Part shown: positions 46,870 through 58,465 of the stretch, piece by piece | How positions within the stretch are numbered: the first letter of the stretch is position 1 | Layout: each line of letters begins with the position of its first letter | Origin: Albula goreensis | Taxonomy: Eukaryota; Chordata; Actinopteri; Albuliformes; Albulidae | Assembly: GCA_022829145.1 (NCBI GenBank) | Contig: CM040746.1 | Coordinates: 35,580,712-35,644,711 of the forward strand | Length of the DNA stretch: 64,000 bases | Direction of reading: 5' to 3' | Position numbers and translations under genes: made by a program | Notes under the pieces: model-generated | What the model was told of the DNA's origin: nothing | Seen by the model: only the letters and a program-made list of their open reading frames with translations | The model's database searches: none

Positions 46870-48244
46870 ACTCGTTACATGATCTGGGTGTCTGAAAGAA
46901 ATGGAAGCTGCTTGTAACAATGGGACTACCCTCTTGCAGTTTTGCGGCCCTCGTTAAATGGTATAACTGGTAATCATATCCAGTTGTGTGTGTATTCTGA
47001 CACACAACTGGAAATCACAGAGTGAAAGAAGAGTATGCTCAATGCAGACAAAGTGAAAAGCAAATGTAATGTTGAAAAATGGACAGCACTGATGTTTTCC
47101 TTTTGCTTATGAAAGTTGTTTTGCTTTTGTCTTCAAAAACCTCACGAGAAAAATTGTGAGGATATAAACAGCAGATTAAGGAAAAAAAAAATAATAAATT
47201 AGAAACGCAATATGTACTCATTTGTCCAGAAAAGGACCTGGTATATAAATCCACCCCTATTGAGAAATGCACACAATACATTAAGCCAACATAATTACAT
47301 AGCAGTCAAAATTGTACAATGGTGGCATCATAATAAACTTGTACTATTCTGCCCTGAAAAAAGACATGCAAACTATTAGAGTTAATTCATGGCTGACCTT
47401 TCCTGGCTTCCCCTTTGACAAACTGCTCGAAAAGAACAATAGCTCGGCAAAATCTCTTTCTGTTTGATCCTTTTTATTTTCAAGGTATGATACTTTTGTG
47501 TTGTAAATCACGTGACATGAAGGATGAGAAAGAAAGAGGAATCTCATTATTCCTTTTTAGTCTCCTACAGGCATTTAAACTCAATTCCATCCTTATCTAA
47601 ATGCATTAAGAGGAATTTAATGTTTAATATATCATCTCTCATTACCATTTCTGGAGACCCCAGCTAATATCTTCAGTCATATAAATTACAAAAGACGAAA
47701 AAAAGAAAACTACAGAAGAGATCAGAATATGTAATGTAATGGGGAGTGGAAATTAACATTGTCAAAACATAATTTTGACTTTATTCCCATTTGTTTTATT
47801 GCATGCATCATGCACACAGTTAAATCTATATTTGATAACATCTTGCAATGAGACCATGTGGGACAGAAATCTATTCATTCTGATATAATGAAACTGCTCT
47901 TATTGCATTTTCAAGAAAACATATCCCTCCTTACTGCCTATTTAATTTTGATTTATTTACACTGTTATGAATATGCATCCTTACATGTAGCCTTTTCTAT
48001 TCTAAGAGGGGAACATTCAAGTGTTTGCATGATTTAATCATAAAACATGTATGTCTTTATTTGGCCTACTTACAGTTGTCTGTGTTCAATCACCCAGAAA
48101 TCATATCACTTTGATTTTGGCCTTTCTTCCTTTATAACCATTATGTGCTGCATTAAGCACCCAGTATTTTGTGTTTGGGCACAAAAAGTAAAACCTGCGT
48201 TTATCGGACAGTCAGTGTTAAGTATAACTGGCATCAGTCAGTGC
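46870..48244. other. AT-rich non-coding sequence, no gene seen
   Basis: No gene, transposon or notable structure. Confidence 0.6.
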
Positions 48245-48400
48245 TGGTGATCAACAGGACTGCAGTCGGAGTGCTACAGGCCCAGATTTGAGCCTTTCCT
48301 ACTCCATTAGCTGATTGTCAGGACCGCATCAGGACGTTGTGACATTGGGGCACGGTTGGCTTTGACCCTCTCAGTGTAGGGGGTTAAATCTGCAACGGTT
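48245..48400 (+). mobile_element. possible SINE relic
   Basis: CTGCAGTCGGAGTGCTACAGGCCCAGATTTGAGCC has the feel of a decayed tRNA-like head with a T-arm-like end, and resembles the sequence at about 49770-49800 in style. No A-rich tail is visible, so this is a weak call. Confidence 0.3.
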
Positions 48401-49739
48401 CCACAGACACACAACTTCCTACACAAAACCTCCACCGGCCACCAGAAGACTGCTGCAGAGTACTCTCCTCTTTTTGTTCTCTGGTCCGCTCAGGGTTTGT
48501 TTTACTGTTGTTTTCATTCAGCAAACTTTTCGGTTTGGAAAATGACAACAAACGCAACTGTCGTGCAGCCATGTTGGCAAAGTTGACCACTCAATACACA
48601 CTCACAACTTCCAAAGCTGACAGGTCAGCCATGCATGGCATACTTACCCAGCCAGCACTCCACCGCAATGTGGTCGCAGCAGAAATAATTTTGTCCAGCC
48701 CTCACCCAGGAAGAAATAAATGATGCAAATTGAACAGGCCTGGAGTCAGAGACAACAGTAGTTTAAACTTATGAAGGTTCATCAGTTTTTACATGAAAAT
48801 GAGCCAATCAGGTTTTTGACAGTAGGGGAAACAGTCAGAGGATTTCATTTAATTTATGTTCTGCATTGTGACTTCACATTTTGAACAACAATTATTTATT
48901 TATTTTTTTTTTTTTTTTTTATTGACAAGAATAGTGTGGGGTCCACATCCTGGAAGAATGGCGGTCCCAAATCTATGAGGTGCTGGAGCAGAATCCAGCA
49001 GGTTCCCCCAAAAATCAAGCACTGGACTCTCATTATCAACTGTCAGGAGCTCTCTCACAGTACGGTGTGATCTGTGTAGTGTGGAGCAGTGGCTAGATGC
49101 ACTGTCCTCTTTATGAGGGCGTGGGTGTGATGACACAAGTGGCGCCGTTTGAGAGTCATATAGGTATTTCACACCAGTTCATTTTGGAGTTAGAATCTGC
49201 ATTAATGTGACTTAAAATCTGAACATGGAATAATCTCACTTTGCAGGGTTTTTGCAGTAATGCAGTAATGAAGTAAAGCAACACAATAAGACATGAGATA
49301 GATCACAATGAGGCTGAGATCACAGTACAGATCGGTGTAGTGTTAGCATAGAGATATGCTATTCATCTATATGTACTTATTAGGCCCTTCTTACTGTTCC
49401 ATATACAGACTAATCTGGATTTAAAAAAGTGTTGAATTATCCTTTAAAAATAAAAAAATTGATATAATGAAAATAAATTTGTTTAATTTGTTTAATATCA
49501 CTTTAGTATTTTAATCACATGTCAATATATATTTTCATGCTTGCCATCTGTGGTATACTTCTGTCCACATTTATAATTAAGTTGCAGTACGGAGGCAGTC
49601 TTCAGGACAGTTAAAATATGCATGGTTCTGCCTCTCTGTTGTGTATGTGCACCGTATGTAACCTCAGATGAGCAGTCCACGCCATTGTCCCATGAGCAGT
49701 GCTCGGCAGCCATTTTGTTCCAGCACAGCTACCACACAT
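48401..49739. other. non-coding sequence, no gene seen
   Basis: Contains poly-T at about 48904-48920. No gene recognised. The minus frame at 48900-49172 (90 codons) runs out of the poly-T and has no domain. Confidence 0.55.
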
Positions 49740-50200
49740 CAGCTGTGAAGGACACTGAATCATCACTAAGGCAGCCTGTTCTGGGCCCCTGAGGTTGGGG
49801 GCTCAATCCCCATTCTCACCATTGCTGGCCATGGTCAGAGGTCCCCTTGGTGAGGCAACAATTGGCCAGCCTTGCCGGGGTTCGATACAGGGTAAGCCGG
49901 CTAAGCTTGTTCAATTGGTTTCATTGCAATAGCACCCTCCCTATCATGCTTGGGCACCCGCAGCGGAAAACACCGATTTTACACTGACTATGTCTTCCTC
50001 CGACATCATAGGCAGTGTACAGTTAGTGGTACAGCCGCAGCATGAAAAGAAGCGAGAGTGTCGTCATGTGAATCGGAGGAGTCACATGCTCGACTTCTCC
50101 TCCCAGAGCTGTTGGGGTGGGTGCTGCATGAGGTCAACTAGTTCAGTTGAACATTCGGTTTGGGAAAAACTGGGAAAAAATCGGGGAAAAAAAATGTGTT
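49740..50200 (+). mobile_element. SINE-like retroposon, tRNA-related head
   Basis: Near 49790-49806 GGGG-GCTCAAT-CCCC forms a perfect T-arm-like stem with a 7-base loop, as in a tRNA-derived head. A B-box-like GGTTCGATAC lies at about 49879-49888. The body then runs through GTGAATCGGAGGAGTCACATG (one base over a 20-mer that I recall from other fish repeats) to a tail of repeated (T/C)GGG(A/G)AAAAA units at about 50160-50195. Polymerase III-type SINEs have this layout. The family is not named here. Confidence 0.5.
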
Positions 50201-50936
50201 ATTAATAAATTATTAAAGATTTAAAGATTGAAAGACTCGGACACAGGAGTCCAGTCAGTGATCATGTTCTCCTCCCACTCTTCTCAGTGGATGCTGGCAG
50301 ATCTATGATGCCCACAGTTAGCCAGGATAAGATACAAGAGTAACTGGACATGGGAATGGATATTTGTGGTTCGCTCCACAGAGAAGTCTGCCCCCTGCTG
50401 ACCATAAAACATCACAGGCCTACCTAACCCAAAGTAGGTACAACGGGAGCAAGATACAGTGTGGAACATCTGTAGTCATGTTTAAAGCATACCCAGCGAT
50501 ATGATGTTTGTTTTATCCATTATCAGGTTCCTACATTAGTTACTTCTTCTCACACCTTTGAGATGTCAGTGTTATTACTTAACATTTAAAGAAAAAATTA
50601 ATGAATTGTAGTCATGTCTCAACTTTTAAGTAGCATGGGCATAATGTGAATAGGTTAGCATATGTTTTGATTTCTCATATTAAGTCCTTGCCTGTTTTAC
50701 AATCTTATTATGCTAGAGTGGCAGTCCAATATTTTTTACTTCTCCTCCTTTGTGACTCCATTTTATAGAATTTGGTTTGCAACTCAATTTGTAAAATGTT
50801 TTATTTAATTTCATAAATCGATGGTATTCCAATATTTTAGTCTCATGGTATCAACTAGAAGGGATGCAGCTCAATTGATAGTTTCAGAATCTACTCTGTG
50901 TTTTTGTGTGTGCATGTTTGCAGAATCTACTCTGTG
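50201..50936. other. AT-rich non-coding sequence
   Basis: Apart from the CTCF-type motif at 50389-50401, nothing is recognised. Confidence 0.6.
50389..50401 (-). promoter_or_regulatory. CTCF-type motif, reverse
   Basis: On the minus strand the sequence reads TCAGCAGGGGGCA, matching 12 of 13 positions of CCASYAGRKGGCR, with only the first base off. It points toward the forward motif at 46853. Confidence 0.6.
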
Positions 50937-50960
50937 TTTGTGTGTGTGTGCGTGTGTGCA

Positions 50961-51015
<55 letters not shown>

Positions 51016-51054
51016 ACGTGTGTGTGTGTGTGTGCACGTGTGTGTGTGTGTGTG

Positions 51055-51119
<65 letters not shown>
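50937..51119. repeat. long (GT)n microsatellite with GTGCACGTG interruptions
   Basis: A GT array of about 180 bp with CG and TGCACGTG interruptions in its first half and a nearly pure second half. It is the longest dinucleotide array here. A direct repeat of AGAATCTACTCTGTGTTTGTG precedes it (about 50886-50938). Confidence 0.97.
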
Positions 51120-51121
<2 letters not shown>

Positions 51122-51642
51122 GCGTTATGGAGTGTCATCCCCACACCTGACTGTCATATCCTTGAAAAGATATAAATGTGTGACTGCAAAAGTCCAATAG
51201 CTTCATAACATTGAACAGTTGCCCACATGGCTAATTTGAATTGAAAATGTGATCACCCCTGTTAAGCATATAATTTCACAGAGTGGATAAAAGCATACAG
51301 AATGCTTTCCAATCTCTGAATTGCTATGTGTTGCATGTAGAGGGTTGAACTTAAACCTCAAGTTCTAAATGGGGGGTATAATTAAAAGAGCTGAGCTAAT
51401 TTAGCTCTTAAATGGAGCATAGTTCGGCTCAACAAACCCTCACTGTGCGCTGTGGCAGTTCAATCACTTTTATCGGTCTAAAAAGTTTAAATTCCATGAT
51501 AGGAAGTTATAGTAGTACAACTAAAGGTTTCTCATGGCCTGAAAAAACGATCAGATAACAGCCAAAATAGTGATATACTTGTGGTATCTTCACAATTGTA
51601 GCACCTTGTAACATTGTAGTATCTTGAAATATATGTATATAC
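51120..51642. other. non-coding sequence
   Basis: Unique sequence between two dinucleotide arrays. No gene seen. Confidence 0.6.
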
Positions 51643-51644
51643 TA

Positions 51645-51753
<109 letters not shown>

Positions 51754-51868
51754 ATAGAGTCATTGTGTGCCATAAGGAGCAGATAAAAACCTGTTGTAAT
51801 GACTTGTGAGCAGTAGAAGATTGTAAAATGCTCTAATGAGTATGCTTTTAATATTTTTCTTCATGCAG

Positions 51869-51955
51869 ATGGGTTTGTGCTTGGAGGAATCCAAAGAGAT
51901 TGCCAGTCTGCATTGCCTGTTCCTAGACATTAAACATGGTGGTGGGCCTCTTATG
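51869..51955 (+). other. possible isolated 87-bp exon
   Basis: A pyrimidine-rich stretch ending TTTTTCTTCATGCAG lies directly before 51869, and a donor-like ATG/GTAGGT follows 51955. The 87 bases between are a whole number of codons and are open in exactly one frame (peptide starting MGLCLEESKEIASLHC). The other two frames contain stops. No protein family was recognised and no partner exon was found, so this may be chance. It is the best-formed exon candidate in the window. Confidence 0.25.
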
Positions 51956-53458
51956 GTAGGTGTCCTTATCATGACAGTCACTGGATAATGGATTATTACT
52001 CTTAATGGGTGAATTACAGCCAGGAAAACAGAGCCATTTAGGCGACCAGATACTCCCTATGATGCAAATATCATTCCCATATTAAAAGTCAATGTTTCCA
52101 TACACACAACTAAGAGTGGTTTCATGACTACAAACTTAAGTCAGCCATTATGATGTCATAAAGGATCTGATTTATACATCATTGAACTTTCATTGGACAC
52201 TGTGGAATTCTGAGGCAGAATAGATTCCCACCTGCCTCTTTTTTCAAAGAACTGAAGGCTTTCCGTCTTGAAGAATGGTCTGGTATCCCAGTAAAGTTAA
52301 AAAAGTCAAAGTTAAGTTAAAATCTTGTTGAACAGCTTTCCAAGAAGGGCTAAAGCTGTGCTACAGATAAAGCGCCACTCCTAATTTCTCTTGTTTTTGA
52401 ATCGACATAATTTACTTTTAGTTTTGTGTTAAGAATCAGCAATTTTATTGTTAAAATAATAAATAGCTCATCTGTCTGTATTGCCCCAGCTCTGCTATTA
52501 TAACATCTCAACAGGGACAGTGCAAGTACAGCTGAATTTAGAGCAGCAGCCACACAAGGACAGACATATTTCACCATTTATGCAATTTACGATCAATAAA
52601 AGAAACATAAATACGTTTCCCATAAATTGGATATGATTTTAAACAATAAGAACTCCTGCATGCATCTTTTTCAGATATATCTTACTCACTTTGGCTAATA
52701 TTTGACATTTGCAGTGAATCTCAAAATGGATTTTTTTTTGTTTCCACTCACAGTTCAAGCTGAGGTGACCAACTGTGTTTTTGTGTTTCGTATTATTATA
52801 ATTAATTGCTGTACTCCTGTACAACCTATTTAACTAAACAAAAATAAAAACAATGCTGAAGGACTCAACTCGAGGAAGAGAAAAAAAGATGTGACTTTAG
52901 TGCTGACTGGGAGAGAGTGGTCTGTTTTTTTTGTTGTTGTTGTTTTTTTATTTTTTCCCCCGTTGGTCAGCTGGGACTGGTTTACTGTCTGCTGCACTTT
53001 GTCATTCTTCATATGCCACTTTCCTTGCTGTCACGTCAGATTGGCAGCTCGTCTCTGCCCCTGACAGAAAGCTCTCTGCATGTGCACTTTATTATTTGTT
53101 CTGTTGAAATATTTATGCTTATTTTGTGGTTTTGAGACTACTGTTTCCTGCAAAACACAATCATACACACAACAAAACTGAACAGGATGTGAAATATTTA
53201 AAACCAAGAAATGGTATTTATATATATTTTTAAAGCGTGAAATATTTAAAGCCTGAAAAGGCAAGCCATCTGTGCCAAACACATTTCATATATAGTACAT
53301 TATTTTATTTATCATACAAAAACTCACACCTCAACTGTCTGCCATGTGCAAAAGTGAACAACTGAAAATGTTAACACCAGCAACATCTATATACTTAACC
53401 AGATGACAGCGTCAATTGATTTCAGTCAAATTTCCAGCCAACTGTGGGGGCTGACTCT
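51956..53458. other. non-coding sequence, no gene seen
   Basis: AT-rich unique sequence with T-rich runs near 52926-52960. No gene or mobile element recognised. Confidence 0.6.
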
Positions 53459-53460
53459 TC

Positions 53461-53500
53461 CTGTGGTGTGACGTTCCGGCTGTCTGTGGTGTGACGTTCC
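53461..53500. repeat. 23-bp tandem duplication with TGACGTTCC
   Basis: CTGTGGTGTGACGTTCC occurs at 53461 and again at 53484. Each copy carries TGACGT, a CRE/AP-1-like word, so the duplication doubles a possible binding site. Confidence 0.8.
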
Positions 53501-54000
53501 ATCTGCCCCTCAACCCATTCCTAGAATGTACATGTTACCCAGAAGGCTCAGGGTTCTTTCTGTCATTCCTTTTCTGGCGGCATCCTGCCACGGTTCATCG
53601 ATCCCCACCAGTGGGCCCTTCACCTCGTCCCCCTGAAGAGATGATCCAACTCTGGGGAGCCCCATTCCTCCACCCCATCCCTGCCTCCACCTCCTCCACA
53701 TTCTGGGCGGGGGTGACCGGGTCTTCATCTCTCCTGGCTGTTTGGCCCAGGAGAGAACGCTGTCTTGGGTTTATTTTATTGTGGCTTGGGGCACGTCTGT
53801 CACCTATTGACAGGCATTACAACAGGACCAGCGAAAGTAATTGCCTGTGTTCCGAGGATCTATTAACACACCGGATCCTACGGCGCTAAAATCCGAAAGC
53901 ACCGCAGTTCCATGGTTTCTGTCTCACCTTATCAAAACATGTCTCCTCCCTTGTTCAGGAGCCCATGTACTGGTAGGGTGTCGCAGATCCCTGGTGAAAT
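53501..54000. other. GC-richer block, candidate regulatory or transcribed sequence
   Basis: The first 250 bases are C/T-rich and GC-rich relative to everything around, with opposing open frames of 132 (plus, 53491-53889) and 72 (minus) codons. The second part (53770-53960) is repeat-free with several CpGs, including ACACACCGGATCCTACGGCG. No domain is seen. It may be a conserved block or an exon of an unannotated transcript. Confidence 0.3.
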
Positions 54001-54556
54001 CCCATTAGCACATTGTCCCTGGAAAATGAAAGACTTGACAACTTATTTTCTCTTAGGGGAATTGAGATATTTGACAACATATTTCTCTTGCAAGTGCTAT
54101 ATGGTACATTTTCTGAGATGAAAATTACACCTTTGACTTGTTTTCCAAAATTCAGTGGAATGACACAGTTGCGCTTGCTCCAGTAAATACATCTGAGTAA
54201 ACAAATTATGGCATTTATACTAATAAATCTACAGAAATGTGCAGGTACAATGTGACATATGAATATATTATATTCCAATGGATAATTTCTGCCTATTCCT
54301 GAGAAAACTACCCTGTCATCATACATCATCTTTTTACTTTCCACCCATCTTTTTTTATTTCCAAACTGTTTTCAATGTTTCAGTGGAAGGATTAAAAACC
54401 TTAATTTTGCAGGTTTAAAAAGAAAGTCATTAATAAATAATTTTTCACATCCAAATATATTCTGTGTCAGAAATGTCCTTGACACTGTATATTTGTAGTG
54501 TGAGAGGTATTGTCGGGTGAGTGCACTACAAGCACAATGGTTAGCTGAGTTTAGAG
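54001..54556. other. AT-rich non-coding sequence
   Basis: Nothing recognised. A minus frame of 129 codons (53955-54344) shows no domain. Confidence 0.6.
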
Positions 54557-55002
54557 TTCAGAGTTTAAAAAACGTTGGGATCCATCTCCTTCACATACAG
54601 CTTAACCACTACCTAAAGCTTAACCAGCTCAGACATAACTAGCCACCAGCTGCTCCTCTGCTGGGAACGATTCACTAACATCAGGTATATTATTTTATGA
54701 GGCATACTACATTTTAATTGAGTGCCTTTTGAGTTAAAAATGGACTGTATTCCTAATAATAACAATGAGAAGAAAGGAGTTTGAGAAAATTGAAATTGTA
54801 ATTTAATTCTCCTTTACAGAAATGTGCAATGTTTTAATGTATTGTAAATATCTCTTACAAATGTGTTTGCAAAATAGTAAAAATATATCATGTTTTATTT
54901 CATTTCTTTGAGTGCAGAAATTGTAAAATAAGGTGGGTGGAGACTGGGGTCCATGGAATAATGATGCTTAAATGTACATGCCGACACTTGATTCATGAAA
55001 AC
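54557..55002 (+). repeat. unnamed interspersed repeat, copy 1 (longer)
   Basis: A 446-bp sequence beginning TTCAGAGTTTAAAAAACGTT and ending ACACTTGATTCATGAAAAC. It is repeated in the same orientation at 56971-57343. Long stretches are identical, for example around 54825-54866 and 54915-54990. Compared with copy 2 it holds an extra segment of about 75 bases after CCACCAGCTGCT. There are no terminal inverted repeats, no coding frame and no poly-A tail. Confidence 0.9.
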
Positions 55003-55939
55003 TGACTGATAAAAACAATATGATCAATATACAAGTCAGTGCTGAGAGACAAACTGCCTATGAGTCAATGCTACTGAAACTACAGGAGCTGTGCCAAAAA
55101 ATACATACATAAATAAATACATACAAAAATTAAACAAACCTTATGCATAGACAAAGGATGAATTCAACATGATGGGGCTACCATTGCAAGTTGGAATTAG
55201 AAATTTTACAAATAAAGAAAAAAAAAAACATGTGGATAAAAAACTCTATCATGAAAGGTTATTTGTTGAAAGGTTATTTGTTGATAACTCTTAAGAATCA
55301 AAGAGCTTGGAATGGCATGCAGAACCAGTGATGGGAGAGAATTATCATGGTTTCTCAACCTCTAACAGAGCTGATGGAGACATGAAGACATGGAAAAACA
55401 CAGAGGGGGTGCAAAACATCGTCTAATCAAAATGCTGATGCTATAGGCTAAGAATAAACAATTGTTACAGAGGAAGAAACTCTCCGAATCTCTGCAGCTA
55501 GTTTACAGCACTAATTAAAACTATGCAATGCAAAGATACATTTAGAACAGCCAATTACAACAAAAAACATGTTTTATTTAACGATGAATTGATCTTTGCC
55601 CAAAACAATATAATTATTTTTTTAGAAAAGAAAGAAAAAATCATACAGGCATGCAGCTAATGCCACTTTTTCATGATTCTATGAAAGTATGATTTATCAA
55701 ATATTGTTACGCATACTAGTGCTAATTATTTTTTAAAAAATCTAATTAATATAAATGAATTCACTCAGATAATTAACAGGTCAGAAGAGCAGCAACACCC
55801 TTGATTGCTACTTCCTTCCAGTTGTATGTCATCAGCGTCTGTGTGTGGGGTGATAACAGATGTAGATATTAGCTGATCTTGTTGGCTTGAATGTCTTTAT
55901 TAAATGATGATTACTCTAATGGTGATTATTAAAGTTGAA
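55003..55939. other. AT-rich non-coding sequence
   Basis: No gene recognised. A short direct duplication, GAAAGGTTATTTGTTGA, occurs near 55253-55282. Confidence 0.6.
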
Positions 55940-56480
55940 ATTTAACTTTGGGAATGGGCGAGACATACTGCTCGGTGTTTAGGCATACAGGGCTGAATAT
56001 CTGCTCAGTAAATAAAATATCTGTGGGGATATCTCTCCGACTCAATCATCCATCACCGATGCTCAGCAGCACAGTGATCTCATTGCATTTCAGTCGGAGG
56101 GCAGTGAGGGAGCCATTTTCAAAAGCATTTATCTCTGCATTTGTTTCCTTCTTACCCGGTCAAACCCCGCTTTCTCAAAACATCGCCATCGATTTCTCTC
56201 CGCTCTTTTTTAAATTCATGCTCGGCAATACCCTCCGCCTATAACCACCTGGCTTTGAGGGACTGTTGGTCGCCGGTCATTCTCCACGCCCGTCCCCAGT
56301 AACTGTAAGTACACGCTCCAGGGTCAGGACTGGAAGATGGTGGATGGCAGTTTGAGCTCCATCCGCCTATGGCTGCGTTTGAAAAGGCGTGAGCAATGGC
56401 TTTCCTGCTGAAGCTTGGCCAGAATATCCCGACACACTGAATAACAAGCAGACAGGGAATCCATCAAAATACAGACTCCC
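55940..56480. other. candidate conserved non-coding element
   Basis: A repeat-free, CpG-containing block with AT cores and GC-rich words (CATCGCCATCGATTTC near 56180). A 98-codon plus frame (55948-56244) has no domain. It lies between the two copies of the unnamed repeat. Confidence 0.38.
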
Positions 56481-56523
56481 AGCGATTGTGAGGCTACAGC
56501 CTAGCTAGATTACAATATGAAAA

Positions 56524-56534
56524 GGGGGGGGGGG
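56524..56534. repeat. G11 homopolymer
   Basis: Eleven consecutive G, unusual in this AT-rich window and a likely sequencing-error or slippage site. Confidence 0.9.
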
Positions 56535-56970
56535 TAGAGATAGGATGGATATTGCAAGAAGTGAAAAATTAGAGCTCCTTTTCCAAGCAGGCCGAGATTG
56601 CTTAATGCATGCTTTTCATTTTCAGGGCACGCTCGGTTCATGAGCAGACTTCGATGGGCCCATGCATGCAAGTACCTAAATCAAGCTATCTGTCAGGGGG
56701 TGAAGAGGGACCAAGCTGGTGTCAGGAAGCTGATGCAGCAATTAGACAACACACTTTCTCAAATAGGGATGGCGGGGCACCTTTTTTGTCATGTAATATC
56801 TTGCTCTTCAAAATGATTAACTCTATTTTCCTGGAGAAAATCAGTTCTCGGCCTCAGGTTTCCCCAGCTTGATAGTAATAACACGTATTTGAAAAAAATA
56901 AGTTTTGCTGTTCAGAATATCAGCTACAGACTGATGCTAGCACAGCATTCGCTTGCCCCTTTGCATCCCT
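56535..56970. other. non-coding sequence
   Basis: Two overlapping plus frames (72 and 87 codons at 56598-56872) lie here in different phases. Neither shows a domain. Confidence 0.55.
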
Positions 56971-57343
56971 TTCAGAGTTTAAAAAACGTTGGGATCCATC
57001 CCCCTCACATACAACTTAACAACTACCTAAAGCTTAACCAGCTCAGTCATGACTAGCCACCAGCTGCTAGGACTGAATTCCTAATAATAATAATGAGAAG
57101 AAAAGAGTTTGAGAACATTGAACATGTGGAAATACATAGTCATTTAATTCTCCTTAACAGAAATGTGCAATGTTTTAATGTATTGTAAATATCTCTTACA
57201 AATGTATTTGCAAAATAGTGAAACTATATCATGATGTATTCCATTTCTCTGAGTGCAGAAATTGTAAAATAAGGTGGGTGGAGACTGGGGTCCATAGAAT
57301 AATGATGCTTAAATGTACATGCCAACACTTGATTCATGAAAAC
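56971..57343 (+). repeat. unnamed interspersed repeat, copy 2 (internally deleted)
   Basis: This is the direct-orientation partner of 54557-55002. It shares the start TTCAGAGTTTAAAAAACGTT and the end CACTTGATTCATGAAAAC. It lacks about 75 bases after CCACCAGCTGCT and has about 13 extra bases (ACATGTGGAAATA region, near 57121-57140). The two copies differ by scattered substitutions, so the duplication is not very recent. Confidence 0.9.
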
Positions 57344-57369
57344 ATTATGGGATACGTCTTGAAAACATG

Positions 57370-57790
57370 ATGGAAGTGATTTTCCAATTACAGAGACCCT
57401 TTGGGTGAAAAAATGTGATCAAAATTAAGCATTGCTGGCTTCAAAGACCCATGGTCTTGATGCAAGCGATTACGACAGACAGTGTTCTTTCTGCAGCGGG
57501 CAGTAATCTGTCAGCTAACTAGCTCCAGCTCCAATTAATGTTGATCCAGAAGTAATTGCTGTATCACTTCCCGTGTCCAGTGTGATTACAGAATAATGTC
57601 ATGGAGTTTGTGTCTGTTTCTCATTTCAGATGCCGGCTATTGGATGTTGTCATGTGACATGATCCAAGTAGATAATACATCATCAAAGTTTGTGGGTGGA
57701 CTGAATCCATTTCATGGAGTGAGACATCTGGCACAGAGCAAAGCAAGAGGCCAAGATTCCTGTCTGATCTCCCCACAGAACTAACCAATG
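57370..57790. other. candidate conserved non-coding element
   Basis: A repeat-free block with TCF/LEF-like GATCAAAA near 57417 and a paired homeodomain-like CCAATTAATG at 57531-57540. A good splice-acceptor-like tract, TTTCTCATTTCAG, ends near 57629 with an open frame beyond it (to 57784), but no consensus donor closes a convincing exon. Confidence 0.38.
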
Positions 57791-58395
57791 GGCTTACAAG
57801 ACAAGCAGTGCTGTAATTGGTGCAGGGTTAATGGATGTGTTAAAAAAATAATAAATAAATAATAAATGTATTAAATGATAATATTAGATTAAATGTTTGA
57901 AAAGATTTTGAAAAAACAGGACAAGGCTTGTTGGACAAGGCCTGACTGGAATAGAAGTAAAACATCTGAATTAATGAGCAGTGGGCCTGCTTACATCTGT
58001 CACACTGATCTTAATGAGGGGAGATGTGAGCTGCTTTATTTCTGGACCTTGAATTCAATGAGGGACTTTGAATGGATCGCAGTCATAATGAGCCAGAACT
58101 GGAAAATAATGGCCTCCCCTGTCTGTCTGTCTTTTAGAGGTCCTGTCACTGGCTCTTCTCATGAGCTAGCCCATGTCAGTCCAATGTGACACTGTGTCAC
58201 TGTGTCCCCTAGCGCCCTTTAGATATTCCTGAGCACAGTCCTTCTCAGTTGTCCTGTTATTGATGTTGATTGTGGGCATTGTCTGCATAGGGGATGCGCT
58301 TGCCTGCCTCTCACTGGTACATGCTGATGAATGTCAAATTCAGAAAATTCCAACAGTCTGACATAAAAAATAAATAACAATAAGAAACAAATAAT

Positions 58396-58396
<1 letters not shown>
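57791..58396. other. non-coding sequence
   Basis: Starts with an AAT-rich tract. A 98-codon plus frame (57893-58189) has no domain. Confidence 0.55.

Positions 58397-58464
<68 letters not shown>
58397..58464. repeat. (GT)n microsatellite
   Basis: A pure GT run of 68 bases. Confidence 0.97.

Positions 58465-58465
<1 letters not shown>

Noticed and set aside
49132-49146. CTCF-like AAGTGGCGCC and a similar site near 58210
   Set aside because: Match only 8-9 of 13 core positions.
57596-57784. Open frame after a good acceptor tract
   Set aside because: No consensus donor closes an exon of plausible length, and the encoded sequence matches nothing known to me.
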